The notes below the pieces were generated by a model. The model did not search any database. It was not told the origin of the DNA and was given only the letters and a program-made list of their open reading frames with translations. Shown one piece after another: positions 12,370 through 23,664 of a stretch of DNA of 64,000 nucleotides (position 1 is its first letter; the number at the start of each line of letters is the position of its first letter). Where the stretch lies: the NCBI GenBank assembly GCA_021399435.1, contig JAJTUP010000141.1, forward strand, positions 1 through 64,000. The letters run 5' to 3'. Both the position numbers and the translations under genes were made by a program. Source of the DNA: Diaporthe sp. PMI_573 (taxonomy: Eukaryota; Ascomycota; Sordariomycetes; Diaporthales; Diaporthaceae).

Positions 12370-12986
12370 TGCGACGGGACTCATCCCGGATAGACGGCCC
12401 CCCTTCGCGAGGACACAGCGGCCACCGTGTATAAACAGTAGCGTTCTGATCTGGGGCGTAAAATGTCAGGGGCCCCCATCACTGTGGCGGGCTTTTGTGG
12501 CGATGCCAGCCTGCGAGGTTAGGCTAACTTTTAAATCTTGTAATATGCGGGTGTGCTGAGTTCATTCTATATCGATATAAAAGCCGCAATTGCCAATAAA
12601 TACACGTGGTGTACTATAGCATCGCGGTCTCAACCCGCCGAGGCTTGATCGTTCCGTGCCGGAACCGAGTCAGATGCTATGAAAAGAAAAGGAACAAAAA
12701 GGGGCGGCCGGCGACTTGGAGAGCTGGCAGCATGAGGGTTGGGGGGGGGAGGCACAAGTTCTGGGCGGGGTCAACGGGAGGCAGCCTGCTGCTGTGCTTC
12801 ACTTGCGACTCAGTCGTATCAGATACTCTTGAGAATGACAAGGCATTTGCATCTATATTTCTGTTTATGCCCCAAGCATTCGCCACCGTGTCTTGGCGGC
12901 GAAATCCACCATTATGTTTGGTTGACAGGCCCGGCAGATGTTGATTGATGGACTGACTGGTTGAATGGCTGGGCGGGTGTGTGGGC

Positions 12987-13018
<32 letters not shown>

Positions 13019-13342
13019 TATTGATCGATAGGCCGTTTAATTACTTTAATGCGTCGAGGCCCGCCTGTGGACGTGGACTCGAGGAAGGGGAGGGGCCGCC
13101 CAAGGAGGGGGAGAGGACAGGTGACAGTTATCGGCATCAGGCGCGTTTTATTATCTGTGAAGGACAAAGAGAGGGAGCCACTGCACCTCATGTTGGACCT
13201 AGACCTGTAGCGGCCGAGTCGTTTGCATCCGGGCTTGCCCATCCGCAGCGCAGCCTTCTCACTGCTCGCCACATTCAACACCGCCCAACAAAGGAAGTCA
13301 AGACAGCAACCCTTCTCAGCACCACAACAGTTAGAAATAGTG
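12370..13342. promoter_or_regulatory. ega3-sph3 intergenic region
   Basis: No gene is seen. It holds the presumed ega3 terminator and the sph3 promoter. A TATCGATATAAAAG stretch at about 12571-12584 is A/T-rich but has no certain role. A TGGC/GGCT tetranucleotide run lies at 12987-13018. Confidence 0.5.
12987..13018. repeat. (GGCT)n microsatellite
   Basis: About eight tandem GGCT units, 325 bp before the sph3 start codon. Confidence 0.9.
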
Positions 13343-14452
13343 ATGGCCACCGCGGCCCCGGGCGCAAAACCCAAGCCCTCGGCTGGCAAGAACAAGCCTT
13401 TCGTGCTTGTCCCGCTGTACATCTACCCGTTCCCGACGGCCTGGGACCCCCTCTATGTGGCGGCCGACTCCCATCCCGAGCTAGATTTCCTCGTGGTGGT
13501 CAACCCCAACAGCGGTCCAGGGCACGACATCCTCCCCGATGCCAACTATGTCGAGGCCTTGGCCAGGCTGACCGCTGCCCCGAACGTCAAGGTCATCGGC
13601 TATGTCCACTGCAGCTACGGCAAGAGGTTGCTGGACGAGCTCGTGGCCGAGGTGAGCGCGTACCGCGGGTGGACGCACGCTTCAGAGCGCAGGGAGGATG
13701 GGAAGGTATGTGTCCCACCGTAGCCGTCCAGTGCTGCCGAGGAGAGTGCCTGTATCCCGCCGGGTGTCTCACGAGGGACATCAGCAAGGACGCAAAGGCT
13801 CGGGGACTTCGTCGCTACAACAACTGACCTGACTCTCCAGCCCATCGTGGTAGACGGCATCTTCTTCGACGAGGTTCCATCCAGTACGGTATTTGTCCAG
13901 TACATGACCTCGCTGGCGAATGCCACCAAGACGACTCTCAACCGGAACCCTGTGCCGGAGGATGCAGGGGATGAGGCGGACGAGGGCGACGAGGCGGCCG
14001 ACGTCTCAGCCGCAGAGCTTGATCCCGCATCGCCAACATCGACCGCCAGCCCCGCGTCCCCCCGCGCGCCGGCCGCAAAATCGTCAACACTGGCAGCGCC
14101 ATCGGCCCCGTCCAACTCGACCGCCATTGTCATCTACAACCCGGGCGTCGTGGTCGACCCCATATTCTACCTAGCAGCGGACTACATTGTCGCCTTTGAG
14201 AACGCCTCGCGGCAGTGGAACGCGCCGGCCGTGACACAGGGCTTCGCACGCCTGCCGCGGCCTCTGAGGAAGAAGTCGATCGCCGTGGCGCACAGCGCGG
14301 CGGGCGGCTTCGTCGAGATCGGCCAGCTCAGCAGGAAGTGCTTCGAGCTGGGCTGCCCGGGCCAATTCATCACTACAAGGCCCGGGTACGAAGACTGGTG
14401 CCCTTCCTGGCCCGAGTTCGTCAAGGAGATGTCACGGCGGGCAGCCGGCTGA
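13343..14452 (+). CDS. sph3: GH135 galactosaminogalactan hydrolase Sph3
   Basis: Two exons, 13343-13705 and 13841-14452, give 324 residues. The 135-nt intron has GTATGT/CAG ends and an ACTGACCTGAC branch region. The Spherulin-4 fold is evident: a PLYIYP strand near the start, VVVNPNSGPG, then KVIGYVHCSYGKR. Catalytic-type acids are IFFDE (Asp131, Glu132) and VAFEN (Glu241), the positions expected from A. fumigatus Sph3, a GH135 enzyme that cleaves galactosaminogalactan and is needed for its production. Two oddities stand out. No signal peptide or membrane helix is visible at the chosen start, and an in-frame Met at 13223 adds 40 residues without supplying a clear one. Residues of about 162-212 are an Ala/Ser/Pro/acidic low-complexity insertion within the barrel. 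Confidence 0.9.
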
Positions 14453-17400
14453 CTTGGGCGCACGTGTGTACAGGCGTCGGCGCGAGACTCGAGACCAGCA
14501 CACGCAGAAGTCTCACAGGGATGGCGGGGCACGAGGAGTTTTGGTCGAGGCCCTTCGGCGCGGAGCATGGGCAATCCCTTGGTAGGAGGGCCACGGTGAC
14601 ACCGAGGGATTGGCCACATATCCATCCTCATGGCCTCAGGTGCGTGCTACGCGGGTGTGTACATAAGGTAGTGAGTAAAGGGGGGCCGGGGGGGGGGCGC
14701 AATCGGTTTGGACTGCGCTCTGGTCGCGCACGCGATGGCTCAGCCCTCAGTGCTAATGACTGTGGAATGGCGATGGGTCTTCCCCCCCCCTGGAGCGATG
14801 CGTCGCGCTTTCTTGGGTGTTGGGTGCTTGGGCTAGCTCCCACAAGCTCTGGTCTGGCCCCGTCTCAAATTGCACAGTGAATTCACCCGACGGGAAGACG
14901 CCATGGTGTGATGTACGGCAGTAGCACACGGGTTGTCTGCTGGTAGTAGTGCTGACGACACCATCACGACAGCACTGTCTGCGGTCATGCTGCGAGTTGG
15001 ACTGTGGCACAATCTCACTCCTACTGGTCAAAAGAACACGACAGTATAGCCTCCAAGCAGGCTTGATAGCTTGAAAGTCAGACGCCGCCAGGCTCAGCAG
15101 TCGCCGTGCTTGCCGGGGCCACCCACGGAAGGCCGAGGCTGGTCGTTGGTGGCCACGGCATGCACAAGGCCAATCTTTTACGTAAAACCAGCGGGTTCCG
15201 TGGCGGAATTACCGGGCCTAGGCAGCGCGGGAGCACCACAGTCCCGAACCAAGTGTGGCGCAACGGGGCCAGGGCCCAAGAAGACCTGGCTACAGACAGA
15301 GGAGAGATGAGAACAGCGATCGAACGACCCCTGCCTACCGCGTAAGCCAGTGCAGGAGGAAATGGCGTGATCTTCAGCCGCGAGGAGAGGGGAAGGAGGA
15401 GGAGAAGACGCAGAGCAGGCGGCCGGAGAGGAAAAAAGATCGAAGGTAGGCGCGGATTCTGCATACACGGCGCAGCATGCAGTGAGTTGGAGAGACTACC
15501 TGGAGTGGCTCTTAGCAGGGTACTTGTGCATTGCATGACCATACCACATACAACCCACCATCGTCACGATCAGATACCTACACAGTAACAGAAAACGCAT
15601 GCCCCCGAGTCACCACCGCTGCGATAGACGCATATGGTCCAGCAGTGAGAAGGTCCACTGGCCTGTACAGTGCGTGTTGAACATCGCGGTGGGACAGCCT
15701 GTAGGGAAGTGGAGGAACAGAGCAATGGAACACTCGATCGAGACTCAGATCCGAGCGGGGACGGGGGATCTGGTGGAGAATGACATGGGGGCGAGGGAGA
15801 AAAGAGAGTGAATACGAGCTGGCTTAGCCATGACTCCATGATGAAACGAATGGCTGGGGTGTGCCTGGAGATCACCGTCAGACATGGTGCCATGTACAAT
15901 GATCGACAGCTAACCCGAACAAGCTTAAAATCAAACTCTGAATCCGCCCATGCAAGTACGCGAGCGGGCAGTTCTTTTCTTCTTCTTTTTCATGACGCCC
16001 CGTTACATGACATGCAAGTATCCCGACGCATGAGCGCACGTCAGCGCGTTGGTTCGTGTTGGGTGCCTTAGCTGATGAGCAGGTCCCACCGTGCCACGCC
16101 CGCCATGTCAGGACCGAGCTCAAGATGCCGTGCTTGCCGCTCCGTCCAGGCGGTATAAGGTTTGTCGTGGGGTTGCAGCTGTCGGGTGCACTGCGATCCT
16201 TCGTCTCAAGATGATGCTGCCGTCCGCGAGACCACGGCCGCGAGATGCCCATGCCAGTAGTGTCTGCGGCTGCAGTAGCAGCATGCGGCTCTTCGGCCAG
16301 CTGGATACGAGGAAAGCAAACTCTATCCCAGCACCCCGACTCCTGGAGAGTGCCAGCGCATGTACCCAATGTTTCGTCCGGAGAGCAACAGCATCCGTGC
16401 GAGCGGTAGGCAGGCCCTGGAGGGAACATGCCGGCCAGGGCATGACCAAAACTTCGGATTATTGCTCGGCAGCCCCACTGCGGGCATGTCAATCCTCTGG
16501 ACTTGGCCTGTCCAAGACGGACTACTGTACTTCGGACGATCTACCAGACACTTGCAACACCACTTGCCTGCTCAGTACGTTCCTCGGTAACGATATGTCT
16601 GATCTGGGCCGGTAGTTGTTGCACGGTCTTACACGTGTGTCACATTATGGCAAGCAATAACCGGTCGACTGTCTGGGCCGCTCCCGGAATGTCTGGCGCC
16701 CATGTCTGGGAGGATCCAAACTTCCCAGACCTTCAGATTTGCTGTGCTACTTGATACTTTTTTACAGACGTCCTTTGCTCTAGGCCGACCCTGCGTCGGG
16801 TCCCAGCCGGTCTGTCTCTGCGCATATCTATCTATGTCAGTGTCGGCGTGACCACATGCCGCTGCTGGTCGCCTCTCCCTTCTAGAATAACGGAAAATCT
16901 GCTCGATTCGCTTGCTAAACTTGGCACGGCGCCGCCTTGGTAGCGCCATGCGGTGCTTAAGGTTAAAACATGGCACGCCTGCTGGTGCTTTTCCGTTTTT
17001 CTTTTTTTTCTGGGGGGGGGGGTGGGTGTTGAGGGGGGGTTTAGACGAGGCAGGGGAGTACGTATCTGGGGACCACCCCCGGGGGGTGTGGCGCGCTTGT
17101 AAACTGAGCCAGTGCCAGTATCGGTTCCAGCTTTCAGAAGACAGACTGCTGGTAGTCCCCAACTTCTACAACTACACAGTAAGTGAGTTGGCTGTCGGAA
17201 ACTCCATTGCCGGCGCTCGCTCCATGACGGCTGGCCCGATGATCCAGCCCTACGAAGTTGCCTGGCGTGCCTGGCTACTTGCTTCGGACCACAGGTCCAC
17301 AGACCACAGCCCTCAGCCCTCAGCCCTCGGCCCAGACCAGACCAGACCAGACCACCGGTGACGTGTTGCACACACGCATCAGTGGGTGCTTTCAGCTCAG

Positions 17401-17812
17401 GCTCGTATACCAACGTCTTTCCGCTTTGGCGGCCCCAAAACTCCTGAGCTGTGCGCTGGTGAACGACTTGCCCCGACCACTCGCACTGGTGATACCGCCG
17501 GCAGCCTTCCCAGCTCTGGCGTCGAAAGATATTCGTGGACGCCGTCGTGTTCTGGATTCCAGCCGCAGGCTCGAGCCCTCTCACGCCGTACACAAAAAGG
17601 GTCCCTTGCCTCTATGCTCCCTGGCTGTGTCCGACCTTGGCATGTTGATTTTCAGGTTGTGAATTCCCGCTCGTTTCGAGTTGACTACACTTTCATTTGA
17701 ATCCCATACCGTCTCTCTCTCCCACACGCTCGTTCCCCACGTCGCAAAGTATAAGCAAACCCCCTTGACACTGGACAATACGGGTTTGAGCTTCCTATAC
17801 AGTAAGAGAAAA
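14453..17812. other. 3.4-kb intergenic region, no gene seen
   Basis: The sequence is GC-rich with overlapping short frames on both strands and no recognisable domain. A 204-codon minus frame (15878-16492) looks like random GC-rich translation. Homopolymer G runs occur at about 14689-14697 and 17013-17036, and a CAGACCAGACC run lies at 17333-17354. The last 150 bp before the small secreted protein are C/T-rich with a GCAAAGTATAAGC element at about 17744, possibly a TATA-type box. Confidence 0.45.
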
Positions 17813-18251
17813 ATGCACTTCTCACTCCTCGTCATTTGTTGCCTCCAGGCCCTGGCACTTGCCCACCCTCATGCCCGGGCCGATGAGTACGACCTCATCC
17901 TGCCTCGGGTAAACCACAATGGAACCAACGTCACGGACCACACCGACCAGGACGTCCCCAGCTTCCAGAAGGAGTGCGTCTGCCCGACGCCAATCTGCGA
18001 TCCGCGGATGAATGAGAAGAGCGTGAGTGTACACCCCCACGTCACCAGTCCATGCCGGAATCGCGATCTGACGAGTGGCCACACAGATTTGTGAGTGTAA
18101 GGCTTCGGCCGCACAGGCCTGCTTCCTCAAATCCGAGGGAGGTTGCCCAGAGCCCAAGCAAGCTGTAAGTGCACCCTACCGTCCTTCTCTTCTGCTTCCC
18201 GTGGCCCTCACTGTTCTTGCTCTGACCGGTGTTCTCTTGCAGGCCTGCTGA
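17813..18251 (+). CDS. Small secreted eight-cysteine protein, unnamed
   Basis: Three exons, 17813-18022, 18087-18164 and a 9-nt last exon 18243-18251, give 98 residues. Both introns (64 and 78 nt) are phase 0 with GTGAGT/CAG and GTAAGT/CAG ends. The signal peptide is MHFSLLVICCLQALALA. The mature region has two N-glycosylation sequons (NGT, NVT), then a cysteine module: C-x-C-x4-C-x9-C-x-C-x7-C-x7-C-x7-C, with the final Cys as the last residue, encoded by the tiny third exon. Eight cysteines suggest four disulphides. It lies between sph3 (same strand) and uge3 (convergent), inside the exopolysaccharide cluster. I do not recognise the family. Possible roles (polymer binding, effector, wall protein) are inference from location only. 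Confidence 0.75.
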
Positions 18252-19625
18252 GGAACCGGGGCTGTGATCGACGTTGACTACTGCGGGTCTGGAAAATGGT
18301 GCTTCTCCCATGGTGCGTGCATGTGCAGGCGTGGCAGGGTCTGGCGTTATATAGAGGCGACGGATTAATTGGATTGGGATCAGGGATTGTGATTTAGGCC
18401 GAGGTGATTTCCAAGATCTGGTTCTCTCAGCAATGTGACGGTAGATGAAAATCACAAGCACCTTGGCACTCTATTGCAGAAAACGCATCATCAGCAAGCC
18501 TTGTGGATACTGATGCCGGGCCGCATCCCGCTGTGAACGACACGAACGCATCGTCACGACTGCATCTGCCGTCTGATATGCACGCGCGTGCACCGCACAT
18601 CGTTAGTCTTCGCCATGGGTGTGGTCGGGCTGGTTTCTGTCCCGTCCTGTCCGGCAGGTGACGTGAGAAAGCTAATTCCGATTTCCGCGTAAGCATGCAG
18701 TCGGTTGAACCTCGGTCTCCGGGTAGGAAGGTGGCACAGGGCAGGTTGTGCAGCATCTATCGGTGAGATGAGCTCTGATGAGATGACGCGATGCTCCAGG
18801 ACCGGAAAGTGGTAGTGAACGCACATGGTACAAGACATTCGAGCTTGCGAGCGGGCCCGAGATGTTCAAATTTTGGGTTTGGGCTGCGGCCCCGCTGTGG
18901 TGCAACCGGGCCAGTTGACCATGTACTACTAAGTAGTGTGTCTTGGTTGTCTTGAGAGTCATATTGTGGAGGCATTTAATCTGATGATTTGTGTTTAATA
19001 GACATTATGAATTCGGTACCCAAATGAAAGCGCTGCGTGACGGTTCGGGGAAAACAAGAACAGAATTAAGAAAACAATCGCTGTCCCAATCCAAACTTTT
19101 GCTTCGGCCCAATTTGCACCCGTCCCATGTGCAAGCAGTCTATCCAGCTCAAACAAGACCAACCGACTCCAGATCGCGGCTCATGCAGGAGATGCATCGA
19201 GGCCGACACGTGACATGAATAATAACAACAGGCAAAAGTGCAAGACGCCCCAGGTTTTTTGAGTGTGCTGACTGTGCTCTGCTCCGGAGTGGCCCGCGCG
19301 ACCAAAAACGCGGGGCAGCCACACCGTAGCTCCATGTCACGCCGTACTGTTTTCCGTGCTTCGTCAGCTCCACCAGGAACAAGTGGCAGACGGGCGGGCG
19401 AGATGTTGCTCGGGGCCGGGGTGGAGCGCAGAGGATCGGCGGCCCGGACCAGCCACGGCCCACTGCTTGGCCCGCAGGTGATCGTCACTGTGGGATTCCA
19501 GTTGGTGCGTTCGCGGGCTAGCAGCCGATGATCGACATCAAGTGTCGGGAGATCACAACCCCAAGATCGATATGTCAGGATCAACAAGATCAAGATCAAG
19601 ATCAAGATCAGGCCCCAGATCCAGA
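18252..19625. other. Convergent intergenic region, no gene seen
   Basis: This is the space between the 3' ends of the small secreted protein gene and uge3. Only short overlapping frames are present. An AGATCAAGATCAAGATCA repeat lies at about 19585-19607, just downstream of the uge3 stop. Confidence 0.5.
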
Positions 19626-21188
19626 TCATGCAGCCGGCTTGACAGCGACCACCCTGCTCACAAAGTTCCACAAGTCGACGGCACACTGCGTGATGCTCTC
19701 GCGCGGCTGCCACCCGAGCTCGCGCGAAGCGCGCTCGTTGCTGGCGACGCAGCTGCCAACGTCGCCCGCCCTGCGGCCCTGCATGTTGACGGGGATTGGC
19801 TTGCCCGCCGCTTGCTCCAGTGACCGCACGGCCTCGATGACAGTCGTCCCATTGCCGCTGCCCAGGTTGTAGGCTCGGAATCCCGTTGACACTTTATTAG
19901 CGGCCGCGCCGCGTGCTGGAGTCTGCTGCGCCATTGGTGCGGGACGCAGCGCGGCGATGTGCCCACGTGCCACGTCCAGAACGTGCACAAAGTCCCGGAC
20001 AGCGCTACCGTCGCGGGTGTCCCAGTCAGACCCGAAGACGTCGAGCTTGGGCCTGTCGCCCGTGAGGACCTGGGTGATGACGGGGTACAGGTTTGTGGGG
20101 ACGTTCCGCGGGTTCTCGCCCAGCAGACCCGACGGGTCGCAGCCCACCGGGTTGAAGTAGCGCAGCGCGATGATGCGCCAGCGGTCGTCCGCCTCGGCAA
20201 GGTCCGCCAAGATCGCCTCAGCCATGTACTTTGTCCGCCCGTAAGGGCACGTCAGACCGGCGACGGCGGGGGTGAGCTGCACCGTCTCATTGGTCTCCGG
20301 GTCGTGGGCGGCTTCTGGAAGGTGCACGAGGTCTTCCTCGCGCAGGCGGACGCCCGCGTTGGCCTTGGAGCCGTAGACGGTGGCTGAGCTGCTGAAGATG
20401 AAGTTGCGGATGGAGAACTTGTCGAGCAGCTCCAGCAGGGACACGAGCCCGCACACGTTGTTGTTGTAGTACTGCAGCGGCTTGTCGATCGACTCCGACA
20501 CCGACTTGAACGCGGCAAAGTGGATCACGCCTGTGATGCGCGACTGGTAGGTCATACGCTGCCTGTCAGCGTCGTCCGAGTCTGATGGCGATGCCTCCCG
20601 CACGGGGACGAGGTCTGTGTAGCTCTCCAGAAGGAAGCGCATTGAGCGGCTCCTGTAGTCGACGCGATGGAAGTGGACAAGCGGCATCTGTGCGTTCCTC
20701 TGCTTGTACTCTTTGGCGGCAATGGTCTTGATGTTGTGCAGCACGCTCTCATAGCTGTTGCTCAGGTTGTCCACCACGATCACTACGTCTTGTCAGCTAT
20801 GGGGGACCAAAGACATGCTGGCGTTGCCAACATGTTCTCAGCAGCGCGCGCCGGGGGGGGGGGCAGGATGCTGTGTACACATACCGTTGAAACCCGCTCG
20901 CAGGAGCTCAAGGACGGTGTGTGATCCGATGAAGCCAAGACCGCCAATGACGAGAACGAATGTTGGGTCAGACGTCCCGGAGTGGAGCCCAAGCCCCAGC
21001 CCGTGGTTGTCTGCGACATTCAGAGGTGGCGCGTCCTCGAGGTCGTTTGTGTCTGGTGTGCTGAGGGGGGAGTTGGTCAGGGGAGAGCCCGCGGACAAGG
21101 GCGAGCCGGCCGAGGACACCTGCGATGATGTGCAGTTGTCCATGTTTGAAGCAAGCCGCAAGGATACTTGAGATCTCTGAGCTTCCAT
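19626..21188 (-). CDS. uge3: UDP-glucose/UDP-GlcNAc 4-epimerase Uge3
   Basis: Two exons on the minus strand, 21188-20885 and 20782-19626, give 486 residues. The 102-nt intron has GTATGT/TAG ends, and joining the exons yields FNVIVVDNLSNSY, the classic second Rossmann strand. The NAD-binding GGLGFIG is at residues 82-88, the SSSATVYG block follows, and the catalytic pair is Tyr282-x3-Lys286 (YGRTK). It is an extended SDR epimerase. In A. fumigatus, Uge3 makes UDP-Gal and UDP-GalNAc for galactosaminogalactan. A Ser/Pro-rich 75-residue N-terminal extension precedes the fold, with SAGSPL repeats. A downstream Met at residue 16 is an alternative start. A housekeeping galactose epimerase is possible by sequence alone; cluster position favours Uge3. 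Confidence 0.9.
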
Positions 21189-23623
21189 TGTGAGCGAGTG
21201 TGCAGTTCAGTGTTGGGGCAGAACGAGAGTGATATTATTATTATTATAGTTGTGAGGATGATGGATGAGGCTTGGATGAGACAGGCGGGGAGGACGATGG
21301 AGAATTTCCAGAAACGAAGGGCTTCTTTTGTAACGAACGACGGAAGTTCTAGACTCCAGATCACGTCGTAGCCATGCAAGATGAGGAGCAGGTAAGCGGA
21401 AGGAGAGACGATAGTCTCGGTTGGGGACGGCCGGGTGATGCGGCACTAGAAACGCATCGCCTCTTGGAGGACGGCAAGGTGGGCGATGATATACAGGCTA
21501 AGGTAGGACAGGGAGAAAGTAAAGATCAATTTCAGCCTGAGCACAAAATCCAATATTGAGTAGTGATGCTCCGCGATAGGTTGGTCAGCTCAGTCCGTGG
21601 ATCCAACGCCAGACAGCCCGCCGGAGCGAAGCGAGCCACGGGCCATAGCCCGCAGATGGTGGTAGGCAGCCGTAAATAGCAGCATGGGCGGAAGGGGAAA
21701 ACGGGTGTTGGTGAAACAGAGCAATGACAGGACGTGCCCGAGCAAGACCAGCACAAACAGGAAAGGTTGGCAGGGCCCCCCCCTAGCCCGCACCACACAG
21801 TCGGGTGGACCGATCGATTGCTGAAAACTGCTCCCGGGCCAGAGACGACAACGGCCTTGTCACCTGGCTCTGCACGGTACTATGCAGCCAATACTACTAC
21901 CTACTACATGTGGTCCCACCCGGTGGACGGCGGTGTTGGGTGCTTCATCGAGGCGGGAGGCGGAGGTATTTCCCATGCGGCCCCCCCCATCTCTTACTCA
22001 CACACCCGGCGGCAGCCTTGTGCTTTGATTTCTCCGGATGGCTTTCCGGTGAAGAGTTTTGTTGGTACTAGACCACTGGTGCTGGCCAGAGGAGACCGTA
22101 CGGCGGTATGGCTAATATCAGGCTGATGAATTGCTGTAACGCCAAGAAGCTAAGGACATGGCACAGTGCACCAGGGGTTTAGTTGCAAGCGCTTGTCTCC
22201 TTCCAAACCTCGTAATGACGGCGGCCGAGTGGGCGAGCGACCAGGTCCAGGGGCAAGGTGCGAGGAGAGAATGTTTCAACGCTAGGGATCCCATCCCACA
22301 ACGGGTCCCGCAGACCATTGAGGAAACCACCCAACGCCACCCGGGGGGTCCATTTGCTGGGTAGCCTCTGGCACGGCCGAGTGTCGAAGGCGCAGGGCAA
22401 GCCACTGGGCCACGAGCCCGGTGCGCTGGGATCGAAAAAGGCGTCTTGGCGGACGAACATGGCAAGAAGAAGCAAGCTGGCGAGGTGCCTGCTGCAAGGC
22501 GCAAGGTGCAACACTACTGCACATGTGCATGGGTGGTGGTGAGAGCCGCATGCCGCAACAGCTCAGCAGCCAGTCGATGGGCAGGGGTGTGGTGAAGGAG
22601 GAAAGCCCAGCCAGGGCTGCCCGGGCTGCGGGCAGCTGAGCGGTCGATAGTCGAGCGCACAGGCTGGGGATTGGAGGGATAATGCGTGATCTGGATACGA
22701 CGCTGAAAGCTATGATGATGCCTGCTGCTGCCGGTGGGTAGGAGCGGCCCCCGATGTGTTCAGGCATCGGAGGAGTCCCGCACACAGTAGCAGTGCATGC
22801 TGTGCCATGTAGGGCCCAGCCCAGGCGGGCACTGCAGAAAATAGCCAAAAAAAAAAAAAGACAACGCCGGGTCTCGCCATGACGGCCATGCGTGTGAGAT
22901 GCGCTGCGAGTTCAGCTGGGAAGGGGGCTCCGACTGCAGTCGGGCCCAAGCCCCGAGACCCAGAGAGTGTGTGTGCGTGTAACGACTGAGAGAGGGAGGT
23001 AGAGGGAGGGAGAGGGAGAGGGAGAGAGAGAGACGACGGCGCGCCATGAGGTCGCCCTAGCAGAGCAGCTCTGACGGGCCAAGCAGGTTGGAGGCGCCAG
23101 AGGTGGGATGACGGATCAAAAACTTGGATGTTGTTGTTTTGTTGGTCGCGAAAATCAAGCCTCTGCCCTCTTAGCCAGGGGCGTCTTGGCGCCACCACGA
23201 GTTAGCAGGAATTGTTGCGGGAGAGGCTGAAGTAGGTGATCAAGCCAGTAAGTCAGTCGGTCGGTCGGCCAGGACTCGGACGTGGTGCCGGGTACGTAAA
23301 CTAGTGCCGCAGCTCGCGATGCCGTTATGAGCTTGGTGTCAGGGGCATATGAGCATATGGGCGTACCAGCATATCCCCACACTGCAGTAGAACGCGGTAG
23401 AAGCATGCCAGGACCCCGAGGGCAGCTCGGCGTTTCGGGTCCATCAACAGTCGCACGGAGCAAGGCCCACCGTGGTAGCATGGCGGGCTGGAGGGCCCCT
23501 TCCTCACCAATTTGGAACACTCTGAAATTGGAATCTAGAATTTCTCTGCAGCAAGATATTTGCAGATTGGGAGGTGGTGGGCGGGTCTCCTCTCCGGGCC
23601 GGACTATTTATTGATCCCATCCT

Positions 23624-23624
<1 letters not shown>

Positions 23625-23660
<36 letters not shown>
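23625..23660. repeat. (CA)18 microsatellite
   Basis: Eighteen uninterrupted CA units in the uge3/gtb3 intergenic region. Confidence 0.95.

Positions 23661-23664
<4 letters not shown>

Noticed and set aside
15878..16492. 204-codon minus-strand open frame
   Set aside because: No domain, splice logic or conserved-looking segment; GC-rich intergenic DNA readily yields such frames.
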